Shown piece after piece: positions 46,955-60,600 of a stretch of 64,000 nucleotides of DNA. The translations under genes were made by a program, and so were the position numbers. The DNA lies in contig OZ017761.1 of the NCBI GenBank assembly GCA_963969365.1, positions 1,240,001-1,304,000 of the forward strand, given 5' to 3'. The notes beneath the pieces are model-generated. The model worked only from the letters and a program-made list of their open reading frames with translations, made no database searches and had not been told where the DNA came from. The DNA is from Asterochloris sp. CNOR1. Taxonomy: Eukaryota > Chlorophyta > Trebouxiophyceae > Trebouxiales > Trebouxiaceae. The stretch's first letter is position 1. Each line of letters starts with the position of its first letter.

Positions 46955-48623
46955 CCCTTGAAGCCAGTTGACCACCATGTCAGGCGTGTCTGGGAATTTG
47001 ACATAGAAGTCTTGATTTTTGCATCATTGCACAGACAAGCCCTCGTGAGATGAAAGTCCAAACACAGATCAAAGTTATTGGACATGTGCTCATGTTTGCT
47101 TTGCAGTTACTAGAAAATGGTACACACTAGGAAACAGTACACACTGTCCTTTGTAGAGCTGGGCCATGTTAGACTCCTCCAGATGCTTCTCCCTCCATAA
47201 TTAGTACTTTCTGCAAGCCATAAACTCACTGGCACAAGCGTTGTAATCACCGATCCTGATGGGCCTCAACGAGCAGGTGATTGTGCTCAGCTTGTTCTGT
47301 GCATCGGTGGCCGTTGTTCCTTCATGCCCTTGTTGTACAAGCCAGAGGTAGACCCTCCGTTCTGCTCCTAATGCAGGCTGGCTTGGCTGCCATCTGCCCC
47401 TGCAACCTGCGCCTCCTGCTATTGAGGCGGGCTCAGGTGCAAGCTCTGTGGGAGCTGGAGACCGCCCTTGCCCAGCTTCAGGGGGTGCCCCAGCCAGCTG
47501 CTCAGTCTGCAGACAGGCAAAGCATGACACAGCCTGGTACCATGATCCCTGTAAGCGCTGCTGCACAAGACAATGACCCCACGTCCCACAGTCAGGAGGA
47601 CAGTCTGCAGTCTGTGCACCCCCAGATTCAATGTACCTGCCAGCCAGGGGCCTGAGCCCACAGTCGATAGCGTGCAGGACTCAGATGTTGCGCCTGTCAG
47701 CTGCCTAGTGGGAGCCTATATCAGGTGACAGAGCTAGCTACATAGGGGCTGCAGCAATAGGCCTGTTGCCCTTCGGAGAGCATGTGTGTATTTGTAGTGT
47801 ACACTTGCACTCAGCAGTAGTTCACAGATCCCAATAGCCACTCTGACTGTGTGTCCTGCAAAGCCTTCCCTAGGGCCAGATCAGGCTGCTGCTGACCCAG
47901 TGGCTGCCATGCTGTTGCAGGCTGAAAGCTGAGGGACACTCTCCGGCCTACCACACACATGAGATCACTCACATCAGAAACCTGGAGCAGCCATGGGAGC
48001 AGGCAGAATTCCTTGTGGAGGTTAGCTGCACAATGATGCACTACTGCTTATTGAAGGAGCCAGTTGTGGGAGCTGTTGAAGCTTTCTTACTGTGGGCGGC
48101 AGCCATCAAGCACAGCAGGGCTGAAATGTGGGCGAATTTGAGCTGGGGGTGGTGCCAAGGCACATCAGGTGTGTAAGTGACGCAGGCTCCCTTGGGTGCT
48201 GCTCATTTCATCACGTGCCGGTGGCCTTGCCTCCTCCCAGGGTGGATCTGAGAGGCACACCACGTTGCAGAAATCACCCTCACATGGTTCTGCCTGCTAC
48301 AGGTTGTCTCTGGGGTGCTTGTTGTCACATGAGCAGCCCGATGCAAATTGCTGGTGCTGCCTGGCATATGAGCACCAGCATGCAACTCATGGCCCTATCT
48401 GCCTCACCATGCTGCAGGCTGGGACTGAGGTGCCCACTCCCCACGTCAGCCTCAGCAGCAAAGCGAAAGCCTGACTGATGTCTGTAATCTGCAGGAGTTC
48501 ACACCTGGTTTCTTTTTGCTGGAAAACTGAGATGCCAATATTCTCTAGCAATGCTAGCTGTTGACATTTTGGCCTAGCCATGCTGCAGGATGGGACTGAG
48601 GTGCCAGGCACATCAGCAACAGC
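46955..48623. other. Mostly non-coding interval between gene E and the next gene
   Basis: AT-richer sequence follows the gene E stop (46980-47160). One probable coding segment lies at 47430-47655 and is described separately. The rest to 48623 shows no supported exon. It includes a duplicated block, CATGCTGCAGG(C/A)TGGGACTGAGGTGCC, at 48408-48433 and 48579-48605. Confidence 0.4.
47430..47655 (+). CDS. Orphan coding segment, possibly the last exon of gene E
   Basis: After a GGGCTCAG acceptor-like site, the frame reads VQALWELETALAQLQ and stays Gln/Ser/Asp-rich to a stop at 47655. A donor-like CCT|GTAAGC lies at 47549. Gene D has a C-terminal helical exon in the same relative place (20786-20927, LAEQLGSLM), so this could be its counterpart and gene E could be longer. 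I could not find a phase-compatible splice from exon 46703-46954. It may instead be a remnant. Confidence 0.35.
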
Positions 48624-51600
48624 ATGACCTTCACTGACTGGGAGGAGGGCTGCTCTGAGATGTGCCTGGCACAGCGTGTCCTACGTGAACGCACATGCCA
48701 GGAGGTGGGCTCCACTGGCTTGGTGCCAAATGTACCTGTGAGCATTGCTCTGCATGCCTGACATGGGTTACGTCAAATGGTCTGCTGCTGGGTGCACAGG
48801 GGGCAGTTCTAGTACATGTCAGGAGGCCCGTCACTTGTTCTGCAGCCGAAGCGGAGGGCGGTTGTAATCCTTGCGAACGCCAGTGGGTAAGCTCTGGCAC
48901 TTGGTCTGGGGCTGAGCTTGGTGGGAGGCTTTCAGTGGGTCGTTGGCACACTGCAGGCGTGGCCTCACTGTGCAGGGGCGCATCTCTGCCTTCCATGAGG
49001 GGTCAGGCTTTGCTTTGTTTAAGCAGCGTTGCTGCCCGCGGGTTGAGGTGTTGGGCTGTGTGTTGCTGCATTCAAACCAGCACTGGCACGTTCTGCAGGT
49101 GGCTAAGGCAGCCGAGCGGCTGCAGTGGGCACTGAAGTACGCCGTCTGGGGACAGTCAGCAGCAGATAAGGCCAGGACTAAGCTGGCTGCAGAGCACCTA
49201 CTTCGCCAGCTGCAGCAGAGGTATGCCTCTTGCTCATGGCACACTGGTGTGGCTGCTTGCACTTGCCGCTTGCAGCCAAGGCTGACAGCAGGCGCTGCTT
49301 GTAGCAGCGCACAAGCTGCAGCAGAGGTGTGCCATGTGTTGTACAGCACGCCAGAGCACCTAGTTTGCCAGCTGCAGCAGAGGTGTGCCTCTTGCTCATG
49401 GCACACTAGTGTGGCTGCTTGCACTTGCCGCTTGCAGCCAAGGCTGACAGCAGGCGCTGCTTGTAGCAGCGCACAAGCTGCAGCAGAGGTGTGCCATGGG
49501 TTGTACAGCACGCCTGACTGCAGAGCACAGCTGCTTCAGAGCTGCCTTGTGGGATGAAGTGGGCTGCTGCCGATACATTCACTTTGCTGGAGGTCGCAAG
49601 CTTTGCTGACTCGTTTATGCTGCCCCCACTATGCTGATGCTGGCACTCCTTTGTTGACACATGTCTGCAGGGGGCCACCCAAGCTGCTCGACAAAGTCCA
49701 ACCCCGGCAGGAGCCAGAAGCCCAGCGGATCCCAGACACACCTGAGGCTGCTGCAGAGTTGAAAACCTGCAGTCAGCCAGAGCAATTCCTGCTGCAGCCC
49801 TCGTCGACAGGCAAACAGCCCGCCTCTGCTCCCCACCAGGTCCTGTCAAAAGAGCTGGCTCCTGCCCTGACAGGCGAGCCTGAGGCGGTGGCTAGGGAGC
49901 ATGCAGTGGAGACAGCGGCTCAGCCTGGCCAGGCACAAGCCGTGGCTGAAGCTAACGAGGGCGCCACTTCTGCCCAGCTGGCTCCTGCAGAGGCAGTAGC
50001 TACTGCATTTGGCAATGGCATAGTTGCCCAGCCAGGTCTGGCAGAGACAGCGCCTGGGCTGCATGGCATGGGCATAGCTGCCCAGGCCACAACTGAGACT
50101 GCACCGCTCTGCCATGACCCTGCCTCAGGGTCAGCTGAGGCAGGCAACCCAGCAGCGCCTGATGCAGCGCAGGACTCATGCCCTGCTGAGACCTTGCTGA
50201 CTATCCCGGTGCCAGGCGCTGCAAAGCAGCCAGCAATTGGGACACAGGAGGCAGATCTGCTGCCAAGGTGCCCACTATCTGCGGGTGGCTTGAACCAGAG
50301 GCCCAGCATGACGGCAAGCAGGGGCAAGGCAGAGGGCGAGCAGCATGTCCAGGCGGCTGGCAAGGCGCCAGATGCAGTGCAGGGCGCTGGTCTTCCAATC
50401 AGTTGGCAGTCCCCTGCTGCTGCTGCTGAGGACGGGCAGCTGCCAGCAGGCATGGCTCCAGAGGTGCACAGCAGCGGGTCAGTTTCTGGGTCAGCTTACT
50501 GTGACGGTTCTCAGCACCCGCATGTCAGCTCTGCTGCAGTGTCACAAGCTGCTGCGCCTGGCAGTGCAGGCCCTCAGGATGCCTTGATGGCTGAGGCAGC
50601 AAAGGCAGAGGAGCAACCAGTCATTGCATCTCCACGGGCTGCAAGGGCAGGGCCAGCCCGGGCTGAGGAGCAGTCTGCCAGGGACTCTCAGGAGGCTGCA
50701 CAGGCTGAGGAGCAGCCTGCCCGAGGGCCTCAGGGGTCTGCAGGGGAGGCGCCAAATCCCAAGGCCACAGCTCGCCTACCTCCAGCAGCTCCTGTTGCTG
50801 GGAGGCAGTCTGTCTCTGCTTGGCTGCGGCCACAGGTCGCTGCTGCGGAAAGGGTTGCTGCTGGAGCGGCCCCTCAGGCTGCTGGCTCAGAGGCAAATGC
50901 AGTTGGCACAATGCCGCTCTGGGGGGCTGAGAAGGATGCAGTGCCCCATAGAGCTGCAAGCCCAGCAAATGAGCCTGCTCCAGAGGCAACAGGCTCAGGG
51001 CAGCTGCCTGGCAGCGCTGCCATGCAAGGACACGGCAGCAAGCCAAGGGATGGTGGGGACACAGGCTTGACTTGTGAGGCTGGTGCAGTGCATACAGCTG
51101 CTGTGCTTGCCAGCAGGCATGCTCAGGCGAAGGCAGCTGCTGGGCTCTCAGCTAGAGGCTCTGCCATGCAAGCAGATGGAACGGGTGACAACAAGGGCAC
51201 AGGTCCAGTCGCGCCCCACTATGACTCACGGGAGCTCCCAGCGACATGCCAGGCGGTGCTGCCGCACTGTGGTGGCCAGCAGCTGGCTGCGCCTGCAAAG
51301 TCTGGTGCTCAGCAGCTGGCTGCAGAGAAGCCACTTGAGCCTGCCACCTCAGGTGCAGAGCAGCCTGCTGTGAGCACAGCACCCATGCTGGCCACCTCAG
51401 GCGCCCAGCAGCCCGCTGTGGAAGCTGGCTAAGCCTGCCGCCTCAGGCGCTCAGGAACGGCCTATGAGCCAGCTACCTCAGGCTGCCACATCAGATGCCC
51501 AGCAGCCTGCTGTGAGCGAGTCAGGCCTCCTGCCAGGAGTGATGCCTGCTGCAAGCTGTGTACAGGAGCGTGTAAGCCCAGAGCCCACAATAGCATCCAG

Positions 51601-54600
51601 TGAGGGGATGCCACAGGCGGCGGTGCACCCAGCAAAACATGAAGATGCCCCAAACAGCAAGGCAGGGCTTGGAACATCCTCGGAGCCCAAGAGGCTGCCA
51701 GGGTCAGAGGGCAATCTTGGCGCCAGGCTGGCTGAGCTGAGCTCCAGTGGCAGCGGCAGGGCTCGGCAGCGCCCAGATGCAGGGAAGACACTGCTGAGGG
51801 CAGGTGGCAGCCTGCCAGCTGATCAGGGCCCAAGGCGGGCTGATGAGGCTGCTGAGGGCAGCCAGGGGCCCAGGCTGTCAGCTGAGCAGGAGCCTCCACA
51901 GCCACCAGCTGCCACTGCTGAGGCAGGCAGGGAAAGCAGCTTGTCAGCCGAGAGGGGCTCCCCGCAGCCGCCAGGTTCCCCTGCTGGCCACAGCAGGGGC
52001 AGCAGCCTGCCAGCTGATGAGCACTCCCCACAGCCGGCAGGCCAGCTGCCTTTGAGCAGCAGGAGACTCAGCCTGCCACTTGGGCAGGGCTCTGCACAAC
52101 CTGCGGAGTTCTGCGCCCAGGCTGATCAGGGGCGCAAGCCGCGTCTGCAGCAGCTGCCAGGCGGGGTGAAGCAGACAGTGCCGAGCAACACCCCTGACAT
52201 GCTGAGGCCCCTGAACCCTGCCCAAGTGGCAGCAGGGGCTGGCCTGCAGGCTGGCAGTGCGTCTCAGGCTCCAGCTCAGGCCGCAGAAGCATCCCAGCAA
52301 GCATCAGCGCCAGGCAGAGAACCCAGCAGCAGTCCAGTTGCTCTGAGGCAGGGCCTAAAGCATGCAGCAGGGTACTGCCGGAAGAGCTGCGCTGCTGAGA
52401 GCCTCCACCACGCATTGGAAGGGGGCTTCTCCATCCCTGCTGCCTGGGGAGGGGCTGGTAGACAGCAGAGTCTCAGGGGCCTGCGGGAGAGGGTGGCTCC
52501 TGAGCATCAGGAGCACACTGCTGCCATAATGTCCCACAGTGCCCTTGGTAGCACGCTGGCCCAGAGAGGCAGCCAGCTGGCCCCTCAAGGCAGCCTCAAA
52601 TCGCAGGCTGGTGCAGAGCAATTGGCTGCACATGCAGACCCCCAGAGGAGACATGGGCAGGCCTGGCTGGGGCCCTTGGACAGCCTCAGGCCGCAGCAAG
52701 GGCCCACTGTGGAGCAGCCTGCTGCAGGCGCAGACCGCCCCAGAGGCCCCTCAGGTGGTTTGCCAGCAGGCCAAGTGCCCAGGCAGCAGGTCAGCCTGCC
52801 ACCCCCACCACACGCAGCCTTTAACCTGCGTGGTCCCGCATCCACCATGGAGCAGGGTCCTGGACAGGCTTCCCCGGCTTCACCACACACCTGGCTGCTG
52901 CCGTCATGCTCCCCAGCACTACCACCACCACTGCCACTGCCACCATCGCCGCCAAGGGTGCCTGCCCTGCCCCACCCTGCAGCTTCTGCTGGGCCTTTCG
53001 GTGCCTCTGCTGCCCAAGTCCGACAGCGGGAGCCGTCGGAGGCAGAGTGGCAGAGCCTGGCAGACTCTGGAAGCAGCAGGCTCATTGTGCAGTGGCAGCT
53101 GCCCAAGAATGAAATCATCCCCCGGACTCCCTTCACTGCTGCAGTGCAGACGCTGCAGTGGCACCAGCAAGGTGAGGGGGGGCTGCAGCTTATGCACTCT
53201 TGCCGAAGATGCCCATGTATGCAACATGCTGGCCCAGATCTAGTTCAGGTCTAACACATGCAGCTCTGAATGCATGACCCCCAAGTGCCCCGAAGACGGC
53301 CACATGTGCTTGAGGCCGCACAGCAGACAATTCAGGTATTTTCTCACTCAAGATGTGGCAGCAGGAAATGTTGCCCACACTAAGACAGTAGCACCCTGCT
53401 GACCTGCAGGCAGGTTGCAGCAGCATGGTGTAACCCACACAGCTGTGCATTGAGAAGCCGCAGTATGTGTAGGTCTCTGAAGCCAATCTGGCATTCTGCT
53501 GCCCTGCAGACTCCCAACACAGCACAGTGCTGTCTGAGCAGCTGTACCTCAACAAGCTGGGCCACATGGAGCTCGAGGACTGGGCTGCCAAATTGGAAGA
53601 GAACTGGGACGGCAACATGCACATCCTGCATCCTCAAGCACTGCCCGACCTGGGGGCCACCCCTGCACCAGGGCAGGCCCGGCTGGCGACGCAAGTGCGG
53701 CTGCGGCGCACCATGAGCTGCTTGGCAGGCCATCGCAGCTACTACGAACTGCAGGGATACCTCAGGTGAGGCCTGTATGTGCTCAGGGTACCTCCCACCA
53801 GTGCTGGCCTGTTGGCCAGGTATTAGACGGACATGGGAGTTGCTAGTGCTGGTGGGGAGGCTCTGGCCGTCACTCTAGCCTGTTGGAGTTAGCCAAGTGT
53901 AGGCCACCGGTGCAGATATGATGATAACCTTCATGTCAGCCGTGGCAGCTACTGCAGCCAGCAGGGCATAGGAAAAGAAAGATGTGCAGGCAACCTTGAC
54001 TGTGTCAGATGCCGTCCAGCGGGTCGCTGTGTTGCATGCACAGAAGCATCAGAATGCTCTCTGGGCCCAGACGCTACTGCAACTGTGGCGCTGAAGCTCT
54101 TTGGCGCTTCAGTGGCAATTCTTTGGCATTGCTGTTGCAATATGCACAGCTGTGAACAACCTAAAAGCCGTGGCCAGCACAGCTCCTGTAAGACTCGCCG
54201 CAGCAGCCATCATTGCCTGTTCAGATCTGATGTTTAGCTTGCCCGCAGGGACTCCTGCGACCACTTCAAGACCAGTCCGCCCAGCAGCGGTGGCGACCGG
54301 CTGATTGTGCACTCGCACCCTCAGGTCCTGCAGCTCATGGCCTCACGCCCACGGGTGAGCCCTTGTGCTGTCTTGTCTCGACATCGTGATCGCGTGTCAT
54401 TTGCCGGACACCCAAAGAATGCTGGCATCTTTGCCACACGAGTGGGGTTGGATTGCTTGAGCTCAACAGGGCACTGCCATGCAATGGGCAGCCTGCATAA
54501 GGCTATGCAGATGCGGCTGACTGAGCACTGCATGGCTCTGTGTCAGCTGCGCATGCCTTTCTGTCTTACTTGCTGGTGCTAGAGCTGGGGTGGTGAAGCA

Positions 54601-57600
54601 TATGGCTGCGTGCTGCCTGCCGGCTTGCATGAAGATGCTTTGAGTTCTGGCACCAGACACACAGAGCACTGGTCTTCAGGCTGCAGCCGGCCAGTCAAAG
54701 GACTCAGGATGTGGCAGCACGATGGCAGCTCGGATCCTGCATGCCACCAAGGCTGCCTGATCCTTCTGTGGTGTGATGCAGGCGAATGGGAGGCTGCCGG
54801 CCATCCTGACTGGTAGCGCTTTACTTGCTGCTGAACTAGGCTGAGAGATTCTTGTGTGGTGCTAGCAGGCGTCTGGGAGGCTGCAGGCCATCCAGGCAGC
54901 CAACAGCCTGAGCAACAGGATTGTGGTGATGCGCCTATACAAAAGGAGCAGAGCCAAGATGCGCAACATGCCCTTGGGGAAGAGGGTAGGCCACGGCAGC
55001 TGGGCGAGTGAAGCAGGGGCTGCTGCTGCTGCTGCTGCCCAGCCTGCCGCTAGCAGCGCAGCCGCGGCAGGCAGCGTGGCAGGCTCCCACAGCAGAGTTG
55101 GGGGCAACACGGGAGGTGCCTCAGGCGAGGCTGCTGAGGCCATGGCAGAGGCAGAGCATGGTGCTGTCGATAGAGCAGCTCATGGTGCTGCTGGCAGGGC
55201 AGCTTGGGCTGTTAGCGAGGCAGGGTCCCGCAGCAGGGTGCAAAATGGCTTGCAGGGCGCTGCTGGCGGGGCTGCTGAAGCTGGTGGCGAGGCAGCGTGC
55301 CCCTGCAAGGCTGCGGCGGCTGCTGCTGCTCAAGCTGGCGCTGGTGGGGCTGCCGGGACTGGCGCTGAGGCAGGCCGGCCCAGCTGCTGCAACTGCTGCA
55401 CAGCGTGTGCATGGCACCGCTGACAACCAGCCTCGCTGCATGGCAGGTGCTCTGTCAGCATCGGCCAGCAGACAGCGCCTCTTCTCACTCTGGCCAGAGC
55501 TGCTGCTCCCAGCATGGAGACAACAGGGCGCAGCACAACTGGCCCCTTCACAGGGACAGCAGGCCTTGGGGTCCACACAGGGGCTGTGGTCAGCACAGAG
55601 GCAGCAGGGGCTAAAAGGCAAGACAGGCTCCCGCAAAGGACAGACATTGCAATGAACCTGCAGCAGAGACCTCCTCACAGCAGGTCGGGCAGCGCTGAGA
55701 AGGCCTCCCCTTTCCCGTGGCCCCTTCTGCTCCCCATGAAGCAGCAGCCTGACCCTCTGTCCCCGCCGTGCTCTGGCATACTCGTGCAGATTTCATCTCG
55801 CAGCTGCAGGCCGCCCTCGAGCAGCAACATGCCCCTTCTGGCCCTGGCAGGCGCTGCATTGTCAGGGGTTACCAACCTGCAGAAGGCTGCAGGGCCCCAG
55901 GCCTCTGAGGGCGGGCTTTGGGCTGCTGCCGCTTCTGTTGGACAGCATCAGCAGCTTTTGGGGCAGGAGGCCACCGGAGCCTACGCTTCTGCCACTCAGT
56001 CTGGTTGCCAGCATCAGCTGCAGGTGCAGCAATCTCCTGAGAAATTGGATGGTGGGACTGCCCGGCAGGCACTCCCTGTATCAGCTCCTCAGCAACAGGG
56101 CTGGTGCCAGGGGCCCCTGGGAGCCCATGCGGCCAACACTGGCTACCTCACTGCATCTGCATCAGCTGGCCAGCACCCATGCTCAGGCAGGTCGCCAGAC
56201 TCTGGCCCTCCAGTGCTGGGTGGGCCAGGCTCACTGGAGTCGCCAGTGATGGCTTCTGGCCCCGACCCTGGCAGTGGCCCTGCTCACCGGCTAGAGCTCC
56301 CTCCTGTGTGGCCATGGCAGGTCAGCTGAGACGCATATGTGCCAGAGCCCCAGTGGGGAGAGGGGGGCAAGGGCTGCAGCCCGTCATGCTCTCATCATAC
56401 TCATCATCTATCAGGCTGGGCATGGTGCAACAGCAGCGCAGGCCATTGCTGCTGGCAGTGCTAAGTTGGCATGCACCAGGCAGGCAGAAGTGCAAAACAC
56501 TGCAGCAGCAGACGCTGCAGGCACATGTCAGGCACCAAGTGCCAATTAGACAAACCCCTTCATCTACCTCACTCACTTCCAGCCGCCTTCACTGCATTGC
56601 CTGCTTCCATTTTCTAGAATTTCACCCGACTCAAACAAAGATATTGAGTACAAAGAGCAGCAGGCCAAAGCTGGTCCACCCCCTGCTACCATTGTTGGGC
56701 ACCGCCACTGAGAATGACACCCAAACAAGTCAGAGTGGACCAGTCTGCCTGTGCTCGGCAAGGTTGCTGCCAGAGGTGCGGTGCTCAGTCTATCACCATG
56801 CCAGGCTTCCCTTCATGACGGGTAGGGGTGCAGCCCTACATCACCTTGCTGTCTACACTAAGCTGCAGCAGGTGCAAGCTCCAGACATGGGTAGGGTGCT
56901 GCCCTGTGTTTATTGCACTAACCTATAGATCCTACTTGCTGCTCCTCTGTGTCAACCTGCACAGGCAGAGCTTACGAGCTGTCAACCTGATGGCAGCAGC
57001 TGTGTACTGTAAGCTGCCAACAGGCTGCAGGTGTAGCTTCCAGCAGGATGATCAAAGATTTTCTGCACCCCAAGCTGAGCCAGAGCCGAGTGCACCATGA
57101 AAGTGCAAGGTGTTTGCAGCTTTGCATTGTCCTGTGCCTGACATGAACGCGCGGAGCAATGCTGTGCCCGAAGCCAGCTCCTTATGACCAAGAGCACTGG
57201 AAGAGCTTTTGTCTGGACGTCACTATGTAGCAAGTCTTGTTGTTGATCTGCTATGGTTTCAGCTGCACAGATCAATGCTGGCAGCCAGTGCCAAATCGGT
57301 TCATGTCAAGGTGGCATGCTGAGCCTGCACAAGGATGACGATTGCTGCTGGTTGGAGTCGGAGCAATCACATTGGTTGAGCAGACGTCAAAAAGCAGTTT
57401 CACTCCGCCTTCTAGCTTGGTGCAAGCAACAAGCTCGTTGCAGCAAGCCATATGACAGCATGAGGGGCAGCAGGCTCAAGTCTGCTGAGCAGTCACTTTG
57501 TTTTGAAAGCTGTGCTGCAGCAGAAGCTGAGCCTGGCAGTGACGCTGATGAAGAAGACCTGGAAGCCACTGGGCAAGCTTGCCCCATACAGAGATGATGA

Positions 57601-60600
57601 GGCTTGCAGCATATTGTGACAGTGTGGCCGCCTGACATGCAGGACAGACCTGCAGCATGTCAGGTCCCTGCATGAGGCCCATCAAGGCCACGAGCCTGAA
57701 CGCCAGCAGACAGTCAGCAACCTACAGAGCTGGATTGCAGAGGTGGCTGCCCGCGCCAAGAGCCCAGGGCGTCATGAAGTGGATGTTGGCGACAACAGCG
57801 CCAACGATGTGGGTGCTCAGCCTGTATCGTCACCCAGCTTGCGATGAAGAGCAGTCACAACCCCAGCAACATATCCCAACTCCAGAGCGCAGTGTCCTCC
57901 GGCGGGCAAGTTGTCAGAATCGGGGTTTTCCTGTGGCGCGCCCTCAGCTCATTGCCCATTGGCCGGCGAGCACACTGGCTGCCACCTTGCTGCATTGAAG
58001 GAACACCAGGCCTTGGAGCAGGGCTTTGCGGCTGCTGGCAGCAGCATGTCACCCTTATCAAAACATCTCTGGTCCTAACCAGCACAATGCTCTCCCATCA
58101 TGCTGCCCTACAGGACTATGAGGTTGACATCCCAGTGCCCCACGGCATCGGGGCGGAGCTGCGCAGCTACTGGCTGCAGACTGTGCGGGAGGAGGTGGAT
58201 CGCCAGTGCCGCACCCAGCAGGAGCGGTGGCACCAAGAGGGGCAGGACGCTGCGGCCAAGGAGGCTGCCAGGCAGCAGGAGGTCAGCAGTGTGCTGCTTG
58301 CGTACTGTGCCCAGCTGGATGGATGGCGCCCAAGAGGGGTGGGCTGCTTGGATCAAAGAGGCTGCTCAGCAGGGCGGGTTCAAGCCTGAGGGTCTCTGAA
58401 GCTCTATCGGCTGGCTGACTGGATGCTGATCACAGTGGGTGAGGCACGCAGCTGCAACCAAGGAGGCGCATGGGGTCTGCAAAACTTCAGTCTGAACTGT
58501 GGGTTCCCAGCAGGATGAATAGCAATGGGCAGGTTGCTGTCGCAGGGATCTTGTTGCACTCTGATGCGCCTCGCTTGCTGGCAGGACCATGTTCAGCTTG
58601 CTGCGGGGCACGCAGGGCATGCCTGCTGTTCAACACATGGCTAAGTCTGTCTGCTCTTTTACGGCTGTGGCCTTGGGCTGCTTGGCCTTACTCTGTGAAT
58701 GTGGCCTTTCATGTAGAATATCTCTCGCAGACCGAGGCCCTGCAAATAATCGCACTTCTCCCTGCAGGAGCTGTCAGCAGCCTTTGCCCAGCAGTTGCAA
58801 GAGGGGCTCCAGCAGCGGCAGGCCCTGGAAAGCCAGCTGCAGGAGGCAGCACTGCAGCGGCAGGCCCTGGAAAGCCAGCTGCAGGAGGCAGCACTGCAGC
58901 GGCAGGCCCTGGAAAGCCAGCTGCAGGAGGCAGCACTGCAGCGGCAGGCCCTGGAAAGCCAGCTGCAGGAGGCCGCACTGCAGCAGCAGGCGCTCGAAGC
59001 TGAGCTGCAGGCTGCCCAGGACCAGGGCCGGCTGCATCAGCAGCAGCTGGCTCATGCTGAGGCGGAGCTGGCAGGGCAGCAGTCTCAGCTGCAGCAGGTG
59101 GTGGAGCAGAGTGCAGCAGCCCAGCAGCTTGCACAGGAGGCACAGCAGGTGTGGTGCGAGGTCTCAAGATTGTTGGAATGCAGCAGCTCAACTGGCACAG
59201 GCCTGCCCAACAAAGCAGCCACATTGGGTCTAAGTTGATCATGGTAGAGATGGCTCTCATGTTTGCCTCTCATGCCCCGTCACCGCTCATCCACGCAGGG
59301 CCGCATTGCACTTCCAGACAAGGTCATCGATGCCAACACAGCAGTCTGCCTGTGCAGGAGCAGCGTATGGACCAGGCGGAACAGGTGGAGCTCCTAAACA
59401 ACTTCAACATGCAGAGAAGCACAGCTGAGAGCAGGTGACCCTGCATTTGCGAAGAGATGAGAGGTCGCTCTGTCGACGCTTCTGTGCGAGACTGGCACCA
59501 CATGACCTTACCAGAAAGGGACTTGACAGCCGCCTCACAAAGGAGGTTTCTGTGCAGAATGTGATTCGGGGCCTTCTGACAGTCAATCGTCTCGGCCTGC
59601 AGGTGTGCTGAGTTGCAAGTAGAGCTTGCTGCAGCAAGGGCAGGCCTGGCAACTCAAGCTGAGCAGGCAGCAGCCCAAAAGGCAGAGGTTGTTGAGGACT
59701 TGCTTCGGGCCCTGCAGTCTGCCTTACAAGCTGCTTCCCAGCCATCCCAGGTAAGCGGTCCAGCGCTGCAACTGTCGACTGCACGGTGGCTCCCACTTGT
59801 GCAGCCCTTTTTGTTCAAACAGGAGTGTACAATGTGCCAGGCACCTGCATCCCAGTCCTGTGTCTGGAAGCTGCTGGAGGGGTCCACAGTGTAACAGTCT
59901 GCCCCCCAATCCCACAGGGTCTGAAGGGGCCACCCACAGGCTTTCAGCAAGAGGAGGCGCTACAGACAGCCCTTGAGGCAGCCCTCTGCAGCGCAGTGCC
60001 TGGGCTGGGCAACATGCCCAAGCATGTGTCAGTCTTAAGCAACAAGCCCACTGGAGGCCAGCTGGAGTTGCCTGCAACCATGGCTGATGACCCTGGTGGA
60101 ACTGAAGGTTTCCATGGGGGCCCAGAGTCTGTATTCAGTGAGGCCTCTACAGAGCCTGCTGCACCAGGGGGGGCACAGGAGCAGCCTGGGATGACCACTC
60201 AGTCTAGAACAGCTGGGATGGCAGGGGGCCCTGCAGCAGCTCCAGAAGATGTGGAGGCAGAGGCAGGGGGGCCTGCAGCAGCTCCAGGTGGTGTGGAGGC
60301 AGAGGCACGCGAAGCCTCGGCAGCACCCAGGGGGGCCCCGTCTGGGGCCAACGATGCCTCTGTGAGTGGGACACTCCTGCAGCCAGATGCAATGGAGGGC
60401 ACACGTGCTGGTGAGGCCATCACCCAGGTGCGTAAATTATGGCTCTGCATGGGACATCCGTATCCCCCTGGCCACCAGCAATGTCGGCAGCGGCCAGCTG
60501 CATGTGCTATGCACAGCGTGCCACAGTTGCGTGGAGTGCCAAAGGTTCTTCTGAAGAGAACACAGAGCTGTGCTGTGCAGGTGCAGGCTAAGTTTGCAGA

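Noticed and set aside
48695-49511. Long Cys/Ala-rich frames on both strands
   Set aside because: They run through the 162-bp tandem duplication, which has no stops by chance. Only 49099-49220 has matching splice phases.
55008-55655. Leu/Gln-rich 215-codon plus-strand frame
   Set aside because: It is an out-of-frame reading of the Ala/Gly-rich CTG/GCT repeats. The frame continuous with exons on both sides is preferred, though splicing here is unresolved.
58814-58985. Regular repeats considered as a CRISPR array
   Set aside because: Units are contiguous with no spacers, lie in frame in a coding exon, and the organism is eukaryotic.
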